A DNA stretch of 64,000 bases from Pseudomonas sp. QS1027 (GCF_002814235.1 NZ_PHSU01000007.1:62001-126000); one strand, 5' to 3'. Counted from the first letter of the stretch, positions 1 through 10,058 are shown. Program-made: numbers and translations. The notes: a model not told the origin generated them from the letters alone.

Positions 1-663
1 GCCGGCGCGATAGGCACCTTTCATATAGACGCTTGCGGTCGAGCCATGGGGGTCCTGGTTTTGTATGTAGGTGGTTTCGATCAAGCCATGGTTGGTCACG
101 CTGTCATCGTGATTGCCATTGAGCTTGATCCCCCGGTGCCCACGAATAATGCCGCGATTCACCACATTGATCGGACCTTTGCCCTGGCCCAGGATGCCGA
201 AGCTGGGCCCCTGGATCAGTGCATCCTCGGCGTTGATCACCAGGCCGCGGCCTATCGAGACCCCTGAAGAGGTGCCGACACCCTTCGGTACATCGGCCTC
301 GATAACGCCGTAGTTTTCTATCCGCGCCAGCCCGTCGATCCTGACCCCGTTGTACCCCGTAAGAAAAACGCCGTCGGTGCGATGACCGGAGATACGCCCC
401 CAGTTCAACACCGTGCCGTTACCGTAGGCACGGACACCCGAACCACTCAGGCCTTTCACCACCCCATCGTTGCGCAGGGAGATATTGCGCCAGGTAAAAA
501 GGCCATCGGCGCTCGAGGCCATGATCGACGAGGTATCGCCCAGATGCTCCACATGCAACGTATCGCCCCGGCTCACCCGGCTGGAAGCCAGCAGGGGCGG
601 CGAGAAGGCGGTGCAAAGGGCTAGTGCGACGGCCCAACCAAGGTGATCGTGTGTCGATGGCAT
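1..663 (-). CDS. Autotransporter passenger, N-terminal part (cut by window edge)
   Basis: Reading the minus strand from the ATG at 663 gives 221 codons with no stop before the window edge. The product begins with a short signal-peptide-like stretch (MPSTHDHLGWAVALALCTAF...LLASS). It continues with glycine- and asparagine-rich, beta-helix-like turns (for example VLNWGRISGHRTDGV, VVNRGIIRGHRG, VTNHGLIET), the same style as the passenger of the gene at 12250. An AGGTAGGGA ribosome-binding site lies just upstream. The C-terminal barrel is not in the window, so calling it an autotransporter is inference from the passenger style and from the two relatives to the right. Confidence 0.75.
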   Translation of the reverse strand, partial: MPSTHDHLGWAVALALCTAFSPPLLASSRVSRGDTLHVEHLGDTSSIMASSADGLFTWRNISLRNDGVVKGLSGSGVRAYGNGTVLNWGRISGHRTDGVFLTGYNGVRIDGLARIENYGVIEADVPKGVGTSSGVSIGRGLVINAEDALIQGPSFGILGQGKGPINVVNRGIIRGHRGIKLNGNHDDSVTNHGLIETTYIQNQDPHGSTASVYMKGAYRAG

Positions 664-687
664 TTCATTCCCTACCTGGAGTTATCG

Positions 688-709
688 GAGGCGAGAATGT
701 ATCCATCCC
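688..709 (-). promoter_or_regulatory. Degenerate copy of the autotransporter upstream element
   Basis: On the minus strand this reads GGGATGGATACATT followed by CTCGCCTC, resembling the end of the longer element found before the two plus-strand autotransporters (ATAGATACATTTC, then GGCCTC). It sits about 25 bp before the ATG at 663. The rest of the 664-962 gap holds no convincing gene. Confidence 0.4.
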
Positions 710-962
710 GATCGAGGACCACTGTCGGGCAAAGCAGATCGCGGCGGCAGGTTGCCTCTGTAAGGCTGTCCGAAAAAAACCGTAACAACTAACCCCGTGC
801 GTGCGCCTTTTCAGGCCACGAAGCAGCCTTCCGCCCTGTTCAGGGGCGAAATCAGGACACATTTTTTGGCCATATCGATCCCCTTTTGGCCGCTCCCGCC
901 GTTCTCCAAAAAGCGCCAGGCATCAAGAATGACGCCACGTCCACGCTATCGGAGAACAATAA

Positions 963-1994
<1,032 letters not shown>

Positions 1995-2006
1995 GGAATT
2001 AGAACA

Positions 2007-3107
2007 ATGAACAAGCTCAAGCGTCTTATTGCCCCAGCCCTTTGCGCCGCCGTGCTCAGCACCGCCCTCCACGCCGAGGAGCGTACCCTGCGGGTCTACA
2101 ACTGGTTCGACTACATCACCCCCAAGGCCCTGGACGACTTCAAGGCCCAGAACACCCAGGTCAAGCTGGTCTACGACATCTTCGACACCAACGAAGCCCT
2201 GGAAGCCAAGCTGCTCACCGGCAACTCCGGTTATGACGTGGTGGTGCCGTCCAACGTGTTCCTCGCCAAGCAGATCGAAGCCGGGGTGTTCCAGCCCCTG
2301 GACCGCAGCAAGATCCCGAACTGGAACCACCTCGATCCCAAGCTGATGAAGCTGATCGAGGCCAACGACCCGGGCAACAAGTTCGCCGTGCCCTACATGT
2401 ACGGCACCATCCTGATCGGCTTCAACCCGGCCAAGGTCAAGGCGGCGCTGGGCGACAACGCGCCAGTGGACAGCTGGGACCTGATCTTCAAGGAAGAGAA
2501 CATCAGCAAGCTCAAGCAGTGCGGCGTCGCCCTGCTCGACTCGCCGTCGGAGATCCTGCCGCTGGCCTTGCAGCACCTGGGCCTGAACCCCAACAGCAAC
2601 AACCCCAAGGACTATGAAAAAGCCGAGGCGCTGTTGCTGAAAATCCGTCCATACATCACCTATTTCCACTCGTCCAAGTACATGGCGGACATCGCCAACG
2701 GCGACATCTGCGTGGCCGTCGGTTATTCCGGCAGCTTCTCCCAGGCCGCCAACCGCGCCAAGGAAGCCAAGAACGGCGTGGTGGTGGACATGCGCCTGCC
2801 CAAGGAAGGCGCGCCGATCTGGTTCGACATGCTGGCGATCCCCAAAGGGGCAAAGGACACCCAGGACGCCTACACCTTTATCAACTACCTGCTGCAACCC
2901 CAGGTGATCGCGCCGATCAGCGACTTTGTCGGTTATCCGAACCCGAACAAGGACGCCACCGAAATGGTTGACCCGGCGATCCGCCACAACGCCAACCTGT
3001 ACCCGACCGAAGCGGCGATGAAGACGCTCTACACCTTGCAGCCGCTGGACCAGAAGGCCGAACGGGCACGTACGCGGGCCTGGACCAAGATCAAGTCGGG
3101 GATCTGA
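2007..3107 (+). CDS. Periplasmic polyamine-binding protein (PotF/SpuD type)
   Basis: The product is 366 aa, the usual length for the family, with a cleavable signal peptide (MNKLKRLIAPALCAAVLSTALHA). It then starts with the typical ERTLRVYNWFDYITP, and it contains YDVVVPSNVFLAKQIEAGVFQPLD and the hinge region VAVGYSGSFSQA. This is the solute-binding component of a putrescine/spermidine ABC importer. No permease or ATPase gene is adjacent, so it either uses a transporter encoded elsewhere or works as a sensor. It follows aphA after 12 bp with GAGGAA as ribosome-binding site, so the two are probably cotranscribed and couple uptake to deacetylation. Confidence 0.9.
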   Translation: MNKLKRLIAPALCAAVLSTALHAEERTLRVYNWFDYITPKALDDFKAQNTQVKLVYDIFDTNEALEAKLLTGNSGYDVVVPSNVFLAKQIEAGVFQPLDRSKIPNWNHLDPKLMKLIEANDPGNKFAVPYMYGTILIGFNPAKVKAALGDNAPVDSWDLIFKEENISKLKQCGVALLDSPSEILPLALQHLGLNPNSNNPKDYEKAEALLLKIRPYITYFHSSKYMADIANGDICVAVGYSGSFSQAANRAKEAKNGVVVDMRLPKEGAPIWFDMLAIPKGAKDTQDAYTFINYLLQPQVIAPISDFVGYPNPNKDATEMVDPAIRHNANLYPTEAAMKTLYTLQPLDQKAERARTRAWTKIKSGI

Positions 3108-3113
3108 GTGTTT

Positions 3114-3137
3114 CCCTGCCCCCTAAAGGGGGCGGGG
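3114..3137. terminator. Bidirectional hairpin between convergent genes
   Basis: CCCTGCCCCC, loop TAAA, GGGGGCGGGG forms a 10-bp stem with one G-U pair on one strand. It lies between the stop of the polyamine-binding gene and the stop of the convergent large gene. It has no T-run, so it is only a probable terminator. Confidence 0.5.
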
Positions 3138-3144
3138 ACAATCT

Positions 3145-6100
3145 TCAGGCACTCGGTGGCAGGAACAACGCCGCGGCCAACTTGGGACCGATGTCTCCAC
3201 GCCAGATAGCGTCGACTTTGCTTCCAGCGCTCTCCTGGGCCCGCTGAAAACTGAGCCCTTTAAACCGCTGCTCGCGGGTCTTGAGGTGCGCCTTGGAAAA
3301 ACTGGCCGCCGGCCTGGTCGCGGTCAGGTAATGGAAATGCGCGTACCACAGCGGCCTGCCCTGCCGGTCGCGAATCTCGTACTCATCGAGGAAGTCGTTG
3401 CCCTTGCCACCGGAAATATCTCGGCGCTCACCCAGCTTGTGAACCGTGATCTGCTCTTCCTGCGCCAGGAACTCAACGGCGGCGGCGGTCGGCAAGCGCT
3501 TCTTGGTCAGGTTGATCCGCAGACTCAGCCCCTTGTTGTTCAAGGTGCTCGCGGCCTGCTCCAGGTCGGCAATCAAAAACCGGGGAGACTGTGAAAGCCC
3601 CAGGGTCAAATCCCGCAGCTCCCTGCCGAGCGCTGAAAATGGCTGCGCCTTCATCCCGAGCATGTCCTCGATATCACGCGGGACCTGCACCAGGCTCGCA
3701 CTGCGTTCGGCGTCCGCCAGCAGCGTCGGCACGCTCGCCAACAGATCACGGGCCTTCTTCTCCAGCGACTTGAGCTTTTTTGCGGCACGTACACTCAATT
3801 CTCCCACGCCGCCTAGCAGGCGCAGGCCACGATCCAACTGCCAAAGCCCCGAGCTGTCGCGCCTCAACCAGGGACCCTGTCGCGCCGGGTGGCTGTCATC
3901 AATGATCACCACCCCATCGAGTTTGCACGACACCCGAAACCAGGCATCCTCGACCCGCGCATAGAAAAGCTTGTCTCGCCGATACAGACCTTTCCAGTCG
4001 CCCGATTCCAGCAAAGTGCCGGGCGCCTCGGACAGTGACAGCTTGAACTTCTCGAGCCGGACCAGCTCGGAAGCCGTGAACTGACGTCCCGGACGGGTCC
4101 AGCCAAAGACCAGCTGGTTCGCCGCACTGACGGCAGGTTCCTTGATCACGGCGTTGCTGATGATCGGCCCTGGGCGCACGGCCCCGGCTTGCCCGATCAG
4201 CAACTGACGGTGATAGACCAGCACAACCGCCAGATTCAGCAAGACGTCGGCAAACGCCACCCAGGGATGGGGCGCATGGGGATCGGCAAAGGCCTTGAGG
4301 CTGGAGAGCAATTGCACGAGCCAGCCGAAACCCGCCAGGGGCCCAGGCAACAGGAACTGCAACAGACCGAACAGGGCCCAGCCCAGATCGACGAAACGGT
4401 GCCAGCGATCTTCGGCATTGGACACCGAATCCGCCTCGGCCTGCGCGATCAGCGCTTCGATGCTGGCGGCGAACAGCGCCGCGCAAAACGACCCGTCTAG
4501 CGGCGTGGTATCCAGCGCAGCCGGCTCGGGGGTGTCCGGGATATTCCAATCGGAGTGGGTCACCCGGGTCAGGTGCGGCTCCTTGAATCCGCCATCCTCA
4601 TAAGTTGAACGCCTTGCGCTGTCCAGGCCGTCGAGGACCGACTGCTGCAAAGGTCCCTCCTGCTGGATCGCCGTCAACAAGCCGGCCCAGGATGGAAACT
4701 CAAGCAAGAGCGCCCTGGCGCCGGGCCGGCACAGCACCTGCGGGCCCTGTTCCGTCGCCTGCGGGCCAATCACGAACATGTTGCGCACCCGGTCCGCCGA
4801 GGCACCGGGATGCGCCAGAAACGCCAGGGGCCTGACCACGATGGGCTGCCCCAGGACCTCACGGACACCGACGTCCCGGGTCATCACCGCCTCGACATAA
4901 AGACGGGCGGTCTCCGTCAGTTTCCGCTCGAGCCGCAGCTCCAGCGCCCACATCGGCAGCAGGACCCGCAGGTAGTCGGTAAACAGCCCTTCTTGCCGGG
5001 CTCGCTCGGCCTGATCGTGCTGCAATTTCTGCCCGAGCAACTCAGGGTAGGTCCTGCCGATATCGGCGTCGGTCACCGCCGTGCGCAACGCGTCATAGGT
5101 CATCCAGGACGGCGCCGTCTGGCCTTGGTAACGAATCTGCGCCAAGGCGCCAAGAGGAAAGGCCTCAAGATTCTTCAGCGCCATGGCGACATAGTCCTGG
5201 GCCTGTGACTCATAGCGAACGTCACGCGCACTGTCGACCATTTCGGAGGGGCTGTTCGCGATACGCGTCAGGGTCACGCTGATATCGCTGATCGACACGC
5301 TCGCGGCCGCTGGATATTTCGCCTGCAAACTCGCCCGCAACGACTGGCCGGCAAAGGTCCGGATATCGGGAATGCCATCGAGAAACGCCTTGCCGGCATG
5401 ACCCCGATGCACCGTCGCAAGCGCCGCCACATAACGGCCATAGCGCGTGCGATCCGCCGCCGACGCCTTGCGCAACGCCTCGGGCAGCAAGTCATCCAGG
5501 CTCGCCAATTTCGCCTCGTGACCGGAACGAAAAGCACCGAACAAGGCCTGCAAACCGGTCAGCTCACGCAGGTGCTGCTCAAGGGCCTCCGGGTCGCGAT
5601 AGTCACTCGGCTTGATCGCATCGACGGCCTCCAACTGGCGTACCAGCAGGCTCACCGTCAGGGCGTCGAAGATGTGATGGTCCGGCGAGTAACTCCTGAA
5701 ACCCGAGCCCTCGTCGCTCAATGTCACACTCAGGGACTCTTCAAGCGCTCGGGTGGAATCGAAGGTTTCGATTCCGCCGAACAGGCTGTAAAGCAAGACG
5801 ATCTGGCGCTCGCCGACCCAGTGGCTGACAACCAGTGCCTGGATGCGCAAGGGCTCGGGACCCTTGATGCGGCTATCGATGATAGGGATATAGGCCTGCG
5901 CGCAATCACTGCCGAACCGGGCTTCGCGCGCCTTCAGGTCGGGATAGTCGAGCACCGCCTCCACGGCGGCCAGTTCGTCGCCCGACAGCGCCGCGCACGC
6001 CAGGCGCAATTGCGCCGCGAAGAACTCGGAAAGGTGCTGCCAGGGAGCCACATCCCCCACCAACGGCGAGCTCCAGAAGTCCACCAGCCCCTGCTTGTAC

Positions 6101-6501
6101 GCCTCCAGCAGCAACGGCGCCCACTCATCCAGCAGCGTATCGAGCGCCTCAACACCCAGGGACAGCTTCTGCGGATGCTCCGCGCCCGGATAGAGCGTCA
6201 CATAGCTGCCGGCCGGACATAGCCGTTTTTCTTCGCCCAGGAAGCGAGCGATCAACAAGTGCGCCAGGGTCAGGACCCGGTAGTCCACCTCATCCCCGCA
6301 CGCTTCCGGTTCGATCAGCGCGGCATGGGTCAGTCGCTCGCCCTGCGACGGGTATTGGTCGTCCAACATGTCGCGGACCAGGCCGGGCGCCACGCTTTCC
6401 AGGGTCGGTCGCTGGGCAAAATAATCACTGAGGGTGTAGACCCGCTCAGCCTGTTCGCTTTCGCTCAAGGTCGCGCGAGCAAGGGGGGAAGTCATGTCCA
6501 T
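3145..6501 (-). CDS. Large DUF6543-type (dermonecrotic toxin-like) protein
   Basis: This 1118-aa protein resembles the Pseudomonas family annotated as dermonecrotic toxin domain (DUF6543). I see a long, mainly helical N-terminal half. A conserved-looking block follows at about residues 340-640 (GRYVAALATVHRGHAGKAFLDGIPDIRTFAG ... LLLEFPSWAGLLTAIQ). A strongly hydrophobic stretch at about 700-780 (LGWALFGLLQFLLPGPLAGFGWLVQLL, then FADVLLNLAVVLVYH) could cross or insert into a membrane. The last 330 residues are soluble and end in LPPSA. There is no signal peptide, no leucine-rich repeat and no NEL ligase domain of the longer relatives. The start ATG has AGGA about 8 bp upstream. Function, target and delivery route are unknown; the family name rests on memory of sequence style. 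Confidence 0.6.
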   Translation of the reverse strand: MDMTSPLARATLSESEQAERVYTLSDYFAQRPTLESVAPGLVRDMLDDQYPSQGERLTHAALIEPEACGDEVDYRVLTLAHLLIARFLGEEKRLCPAGSYVTLYPGAEHPQKLSLGVEALDTLLDEWAPLLLEAYKQGLVDFWSSPLVGDVAPWQHLSEFFAAQLRLACAALSGDELAAVEAVLDYPDLKAREARFGSDCAQAYIPIIDSRIKGPEPLRIQALVVSHWVGERQIVLLYSLFGGIETFDSTRALEESLSVTLSDEGSGFRSYSPDHHIFDALTVSLLVRQLEAVDAIKPSDYRDPEALEQHLRELTGLQALFGAFRSGHEAKLASLDDLLPEALRKASAADRTRYGRYVAALATVHRGHAGKAFLDGIPDIRTFAGQSLRASLQAKYPAAASVSISDISVTLTRIANSPSEMVDSARDVRYESQAQDYVAMALKNLEAFPLGALAQIRYQGQTAPSWMTYDALRTAVTDADIGRTYPELLGQKLQHDQAERARQEGLFTDYLRVLLPMWALELRLERKLTETARLYVEAVMTRDVGVREVLGQPIVVRPLAFLAHPGASADRVRNMFVIGPQATEQGPQVLCRPGARALLLEFPSWAGLLTAIQQEGPLQQSVLDGLDSARRSTYEDGGFKEPHLTRVTHSDWNIPDTPEPAALDTTPLDGSFCAALFAASIEALIAQAEADSVSNAEDRWHRFVDLGWALFGLLQFLLPGPLAGFGWLVQLLSSLKAFADPHAPHPWVAFADVLLNLAVVLVYHRQLLIGQAGAVRPGPIISNAVIKEPAVSAANQLVFGWTRPGRQFTASELVRLEKFKLSLSEAPGTLLESGDWKGLYRRDKLFYARVEDAWFRVSCKLDGVVIIDDSHPARQGPWLRRDSSGLWQLDRGLRLLGGVGELSVRAAKKLKSLEKKARDLLASVPTLLADAERSASLVQVPRDIEDMLGMKAQPFSALGRELRDLTLGLSQSPRFLIADLEQAASTLNNKGLSLRINLTKKRLPTAAAVEFLAQEEQITVHKLGERRDISGGKGNDFLDEYEIRDRQGRPLWYAHFHYLTATRPAASFSKAHLKTREQRFKGLSFQRAQESAGSKVDAIWRGDIGPKLAAALFLPPSA

Positions 6502-6581
6502 TTATCCTGGTGGCGGGTTCCGGGAATAAATAAACATCGACCGCGCGATGGCCTGCGGTAGCCGGTTAATACCCTAGGCGG

Positions 6582-8132
6582 CTAGACCTTCCAGACCGTG
6601 CGCAAACGCGCCAGCGCCGACTCGATATCCACCTCCGGTACCGCCGCGAACCCCAGCACCAAACCGGCACGCCGGTCTTCGGGCGGTTCGGGCTGGGTGA
6701 TCCAGTAGCCGCTCAAGGGACTGATTTCGACCCCGACACTCTCGGCCTGCGCGATCAGTTCCTGCTCCCGGGCCAGGCTCTCCACCGGCACCGTCAGATG
6801 CAGGCCCGCCGCAACCGCCGGCAAGTCACCACAGCCCGGGATATTCGCCGGCCAATGGGCCAACAAGGCGTTGCGCCGACTCAGGGCGGCCCGGCGCATG
6901 CGCCGGATATGCCGCTGGAAATGCCCGGCGGCCATGAACTCCGCCATCACCGCCTGGGTGCTGACCTCCGAGTGCCGCATATCCAGCGCGCGGCGCTGGG
7001 CAAAGGCCTCGACCAGCGTCGGCGGCAGCACCAGGTAACCGAGGCGCAACGCCGGAAAGGCGATCTTGCCGAAGGTCCCGACATACAGCACCCGCCCCTG
7101 CCGATCCAGCGCCGCCAAGGGTGCCAGCGGCGCGCCGCTGTAGCGGTACTCGCCGTCGTAGTCGTCCTCGACGATCCAGCCGCCGGTGCGCTCGGCCCAG
7201 GCCAGCAACTCCAGGCGCCGCGCCAGGCTCATGATCACGCCGGTGGGGTATTGATGAGACGGGGTCACATAGGCCAGCCGACAGTCCGGCAATTGCGCGA
7301 GTTCGACGCAATCGAGTCCTTCATTGTCCACCGTCACGCCATGCAGCTTGGCCCCCGCCACCGCGAAGGCCAATCGGGCCGCGCGGTACCCGGGATTCTC
7401 CACCGCGACGCCATCGCCGGGGTCCACCAGCAACTGTGCACAAAGGCTAATGCCCTGCTGCGCGCCACTGGTGATCACAATTTGCTCAGGCGTGCAGGAC
7501 AGGCCCCGGGAGCTGCGCAAGTAAGCCGCAATCAGGCCGCGCAAGCGCGCCTCCCCCGCCGCCTCGCCGTAACACAGCAGTTGCAGGTCCGGTTTGCGCC
7601 AGAAAGCCGCCTGCAGCTTGGCCCAGACGCCAAAGGGAAACAGATCGAAGGCCGGCACACCCACCCGAAAAGCTCGCGGAGGACCACTCGGGGGCCTGTG
7701 CATCGGGTTGCTCTCGATGCGCTCCATGGCCAGATTGTGGATAACTTTACTGGATGTAACCCCAGCGGTTTCGGGTGATTTTGTGGATAACCCTGTTGAT
7801 AAGCCTGTTGAAAACCCTGTGGATAGTTTTGTGGACAACTTTTTGATCGGCAGGGCTTTTTCCGGCAGTTGCGCGACGTAGGTGCCATCGCCGATCCGGC
7901 CCTCGATAAAACCTTCGGCGTAGAGCTGGTCATAGGCCCGCACCACGCTGTTGCGGGAAATCGCCAGGGCGCTGGCCAGGTCGCGGCTGGCCGGCAGACG
8001 GCTGCCACTCGCCAGTCGCCCGTCGAGCACCCGCAGGCGCAGGGCCTGATAGAGCTGGCGGCTGAGGCCCTTGGCCGGATCGAGGTAGATCCCGGCAGGG
8101 TCGAACGGCAAGGGCAACGATGGACTTGGCAT
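6582..8132 (-). CDS. MocR/PdxR-type regulator (GntR HTH fused to aminotransferase fold)
   Basis: I place the start at the ATG at 8132 (MPSPSLPLPFD), which has AGGTCC upstream; an in-frame ATG at 8177 would add 15 unlikely residues. Residues about 15-90 form a GntR winged helix (LYQALRLRVLDGRLASGSRLPASRDLASALAISRNSVVRAYDQL). A low-complexity linker of repeated LST-G/K follows, then a PLP-dependent aminotransferase-like domain with VEDDYDGEYRY and YVGTFGKIAFPALRLGYLV, including the likely PLP lysine. It is divergent from the FMN-binding protein at 8223, which it probably regulates in response to PLP or an amine. The linker DNA carries a 12-bp repeat described separately. Confidence 0.9.
   Translation of the reverse strand: MPSPSLPLPFDPAGIYLDPAKGLSRQLYQALRLRVLDGRLASGSRLPASRDLASALAISRNSVVRAYDQLYAEGFIEGRIGDGTYVAQLPEKALPIKKLSTKLSTGFSTGLSTGLSTKSPETAGVTSSKVIHNLAMERIESNPMHRPPSGPPRAFRVGVPAFDLFPFGVWAKLQAAFWRKPDLQLLCYGEAAGEARLRGLIAAYLRSSRGLSCTPEQIVITSGAQQGISLCAQLLVDPGDGVAVENPGYRAARLAFAVAGAKLHGVTVDNEGLDCVELAQLPDCRLAYVTPSHQYPTGVIMSLARRLELLAWAERTGGWIVEDDYDGEYRYSGAPLAPLAALDRQGRVLYVGTFGKIAFPALRLGYLVLPPTLVEAFAQRRALDMRHSEVSTQAVMAEFMAAGHFQRHIRRMRRAALSRRNALLAHWPANIPGCGDLPAVAAGLHLTVPVESLAREQELIAQAESVGVEISPLSGYWITQPEPPEDRRAGLVLGFAAVPEVDIESALARLRTVWKV
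7736..7838 (-). repeat. 12-bp tandem repeat of DnaA-box-like 9-mers inside mocR-type gene
   Basis: Reading the minus strand, five 9-mers occur at an exact 12-bp period: TTGTCCACA (7830-7838), CTATCCACA (7818-7826), TTTTCAACA (7806-7814), TTATCAACA (7794-7802), TTATCCACA (7782-7790). A further perfect TTATCCACA lies at 7736-7744. TTATCCACA is the consensus DnaA box. They encode the LST repeats of the interdomain linker and use TTA and ACA codons that are uncommon in this GC-rich genome. Confidence 0.85.
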
Positions 8133-8167
8133 GGTATTGGACCTATGAAAATCGCCGGTAATGGCTC

Positions 8168-8196
8168 TTACAACCAACCAATAGCCTGCCTAGGAT
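8168..8196 (+). promoter_or_regulatory. Sigma-70-like promoter for the FMN-binding protein gene
   Basis: TTACAA (8168-8173) and TAGGAT (8191-8196) are separated by 17 bp and lie 27 bp before the ATG at 8223, in the divergent gap with the MocR-type regulator. MocR proteins commonly bind near such a promoter, but I did not find a clear direct repeat. Confidence 0.4.
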
Positions 8197-8222
8197 GAGG
8201 GTATTCGCCAAGGAAAATTTCC

Positions 8223-8846
8223 ATGTACACACCCAGCGCCTTTTCCGAACAAGACCTGCTCACCCTGCAGCAACATATCCAGGGCACTCGCCTGGCGACA
8301 CTGGTCACCCATGGCAAGCTCGGCCTGCAAGCCATCCATGTGCCGCTGTTGCTGCGCCCCGAGCAAGGTCCCAATGGCACGCTCTATGGCCATCTGGCCC
8401 GGGCCAATCCGCAGTGGCAGGAACTGGCGGAGGGCGGTGAAGTGCTGGTGATCTTCCCGGGAGCCGATGCCTATGTCAGCCCGTCCTTCTATCCCGCCAA
8501 GGCCGAGCACGGCAAGGTCGTGCCGACCTGGAACTACGTGGCCGTGCATGCCTACGGCCAGGCCGAAGTATTCGATGACGCTGATCGCCTGCTCAACCTG
8601 GTCAGCGCCCTGACCGACCGCCATGAAGCGGGCCGGGACAAGCCGTGGAAAGTCGCCGACGCCCCCGCGCCGTACATCGAGAGCATGCTCAAGGCCATTG
8701 TCGGTTTTGCCCTGCCGATCCAGCGTCTGGAAGGCAAACGCAAGCTCAGCCAGAACCGCAGCGCCGCCGACATCGCCGGCGTGCAACAAGGGCTGGCGGC
8801 CAGCGCCGACAGCCAGGATCAAGCTCTCGCCCAATTGATGCGCTAA
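8223..8846 (+). CDS. FMN-binding negative transcriptional regulator (PaiB-like)
   Basis: The 207-aa product matches the PaiB/FMN-binding split-barrel family in length and sequence: MYTPSAFSEQDLLTLQQHIQGTRLATLVT at the start, HLARANPQW, IFPGADAYVSPSFYPAK, VPTWNYVAVHAYG, and GFALPIQRLEGKRKLSQNRSAADIAGV near the end. The founding protein was described as a repressor of sporulation and degradative enzymes, but most homologues are simply predicted flavin-binding proteins. It is divergent from a MocR-type regulator and 9 bp upstream of a GNAT gene, an arrangement common in pseudomonads that suggests a small MocR-controlled operon acting on amines. Confidence 0.88.
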   Translation: MYTPSAFSEQDLLTLQQHIQGTRLATLVTHGKLGLQAIHVPLLLRPEQGPNGTLYGHLARANPQWQELAEGGEVLVIFPGADAYVSPSFYPAKAEHGKVVPTWNYVAVHAYGQAEVFDDADRLLNLVSALTDRHEAGRDKPWKVADAPAPYIESMLKAIVGFALPIQRLEGKRKLSQNRSAADIAGVQQGLAASADSQDQALAQLMR

Positions 8847-8855
8847 GGAGTCACC

Positions 8856-9302
8856 ATGAGTTCCATTGAAATCCGTCCGGTCAGCGCCGCCGACCAGGCC
8901 GTCTGGCGCCCCCTGTGGCAGGCCTATCTGAAGTTCTATGAAACCGAGCTACCGGACGCGGTCTACCAGTCGACCTGGCAACGTTTTCTCGACCCGGCCG
9001 AAACCACCCACGCCGCCCTTGCCTGGCAGGACGGCAAGGCCGTGGGCCTGGTGCATTTCATCTACCATCGGTCGAACTGGAGCGTTCAGAATTCCTGCTA
9101 CCTGCAGGACCTGTTCGTCGCACCCGGCCAACGCGGGACCGGGTTGGGACGCTTGTTGATCGAACATGTCTATGCCACCGCGGCCGAGGCCGGTTGCAGC
9201 AAGGTGCACTGGCTGACCCACGAGACCAACGCCACCGCCATCCAGTTGTACGAACGGATTGCCGAGCGCCCCGGTTTCATTCAATTTCGTCAAGCGTTGT
9301 AA
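8856..9302 (+). CDS. GNAT family N-acetyltransferase
   Basis: This 148-aa single-domain GNAT has the acetyl-CoA binding motif A in LQDLFVAPGQRGTGLGRLLIEHVYATAA (Q/R-x-x-G-x-G/A signature RGTGLG) and the motif B region THETNATAIQLYERI followed by a C-terminal GFIQFR strand. It follows the PaiB-like gene by 9 bp with AAGGAG as ribosome-binding site and is followed 17 bp later by a second GNAT, so the three are likely cotranscribed. The substrate cannot be read from sequence; an amine or amino acid is likely from the MocR context. Confidence 0.88.
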   Translation: MSSIEIRPVSAADQAVWRPLWQAYLKFYETELPDAVYQSTWQRFLDPAETTHAALAWQDGKAVGLVHFIYHRSNWSVQNSCYLQDLFVAPGQRGTGLGRLLIEHVYATAAEAGCSKVHWLTHETNATAIQLYERIAERPGFIQFRQAL

Positions 9303-9319
9303 GCCTCAAGGAAAGCCTC

Positions 9320-9991
9320 ATGTCGATATCCCTAGCAAACTGGAAAGGCGCGCCGGCACCTTCGGCCCAACGTCTGGAGGGGCGTTTTATCGTCCTGGAA
9401 AAACTCGATCCGGCTCGCCATGGCGACGATCTCTGGCAGGCCCTGACGGGTCCCGGCGCCGATCCCAAGCTCTGGGACTACCTGCCTTATGGTCCGTTCC
9501 CGGAGCGCAGCGCCTTCAACGACTGGCTGAACAACCATGCGGCCAATAGCGATCCGTATTTCTTCAGCGTGGTCGACAAGGCCAGCGGTAAGGTCCAGGG
9601 CATTCTCAGCCTGATGTCAATCGTCCCGGCCCAGGGACGTATCGAAATCGGCCACGTCACCTTTGGCGCGCCGATGCAGCGTTCGCCCAAGAGCACCGAG
9701 GCGGTCTATCTGCTGGCCAAGGAAGCCTTCGCCATGGGTTACCGGCGCCTGGAATGGAAGTGCAACAACGACAACGCCCGCTCGCGTACGGCGGCCGAGC
9801 GTTTGGGCTTCAGCTTCGAAGGTGTGTTCCGCCAGCATATGGTGGTCAAGGGCAGGAACCGCGACACGGCGTGGTACAGCATTATCGATTCGGAATGGCC
9901 GGCGGTGAATGCCGGGTTCGAGCGGTGGTTGTCGGAAGAGAACCTGACCGAAGCCGGGCAAATCAAGTCCCTGGTCGAGTGCCGGGGTTAA
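9320..9991 (+). CDS. GNAT family N-acetyltransferase (RimJ/RimL-like)
   Basis: I start the gene at the ATG at 9320 (MSISLANWKG), preceded by AAGGAAAG. A longer frame from 9194 would run through the previous gene. The product is 223 aa and belongs to the RimJ/RimL type: RFIVLEKLDPARHGDDLWQALTG, IEIGHVTFGAPMQRSPKSTEAVYLL, and the terminal signature LEWKCNNDNARSRTAAERLGFSFEGVFRQHMVVKGRNRDTAWYSI. Homologues acetylate N-termini of ribosomal proteins or small amino compounds; here the target is unknown. It is the third gene of the likely MocR-controlled group. Confidence 0.88.
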   Translation: MSISLANWKGAPAPSAQRLEGRFIVLEKLDPARHGDDLWQALTGPGADPKLWDYLPYGPFPERSAFNDWLNNHAANSDPYFFSVVDKASGKVQGILSLMSIVPAQGRIEIGHVTFGAPMQRSPKSTEAVYLLAKEAFAMGYRRLEWKCNNDNARSRTAAERLGFSFEGVFRQHMVVKGRNRDTAWYSIIDSEWPAVNAGFERWLSEENLTEAGQIKSLVECRG

Positions 9992-10030
9992 CCGGACAGC
10001 CTGAAAGTGCAGTGCCCCTCGACCTGAAAA

Positions 10031-10058
10031 TACGGTGGCTGACGCCTCGGCCACCGTA
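10031..10058. terminator. Hairpin after GNAT pair
   Basis: TACGGTGGC and GCCACCGTA form a perfect 9-bp stem around a 10-base loop, 40 bp after the second GNAT stop. There is no T-run, so termination is probable but not certain. Confidence 0.4.
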
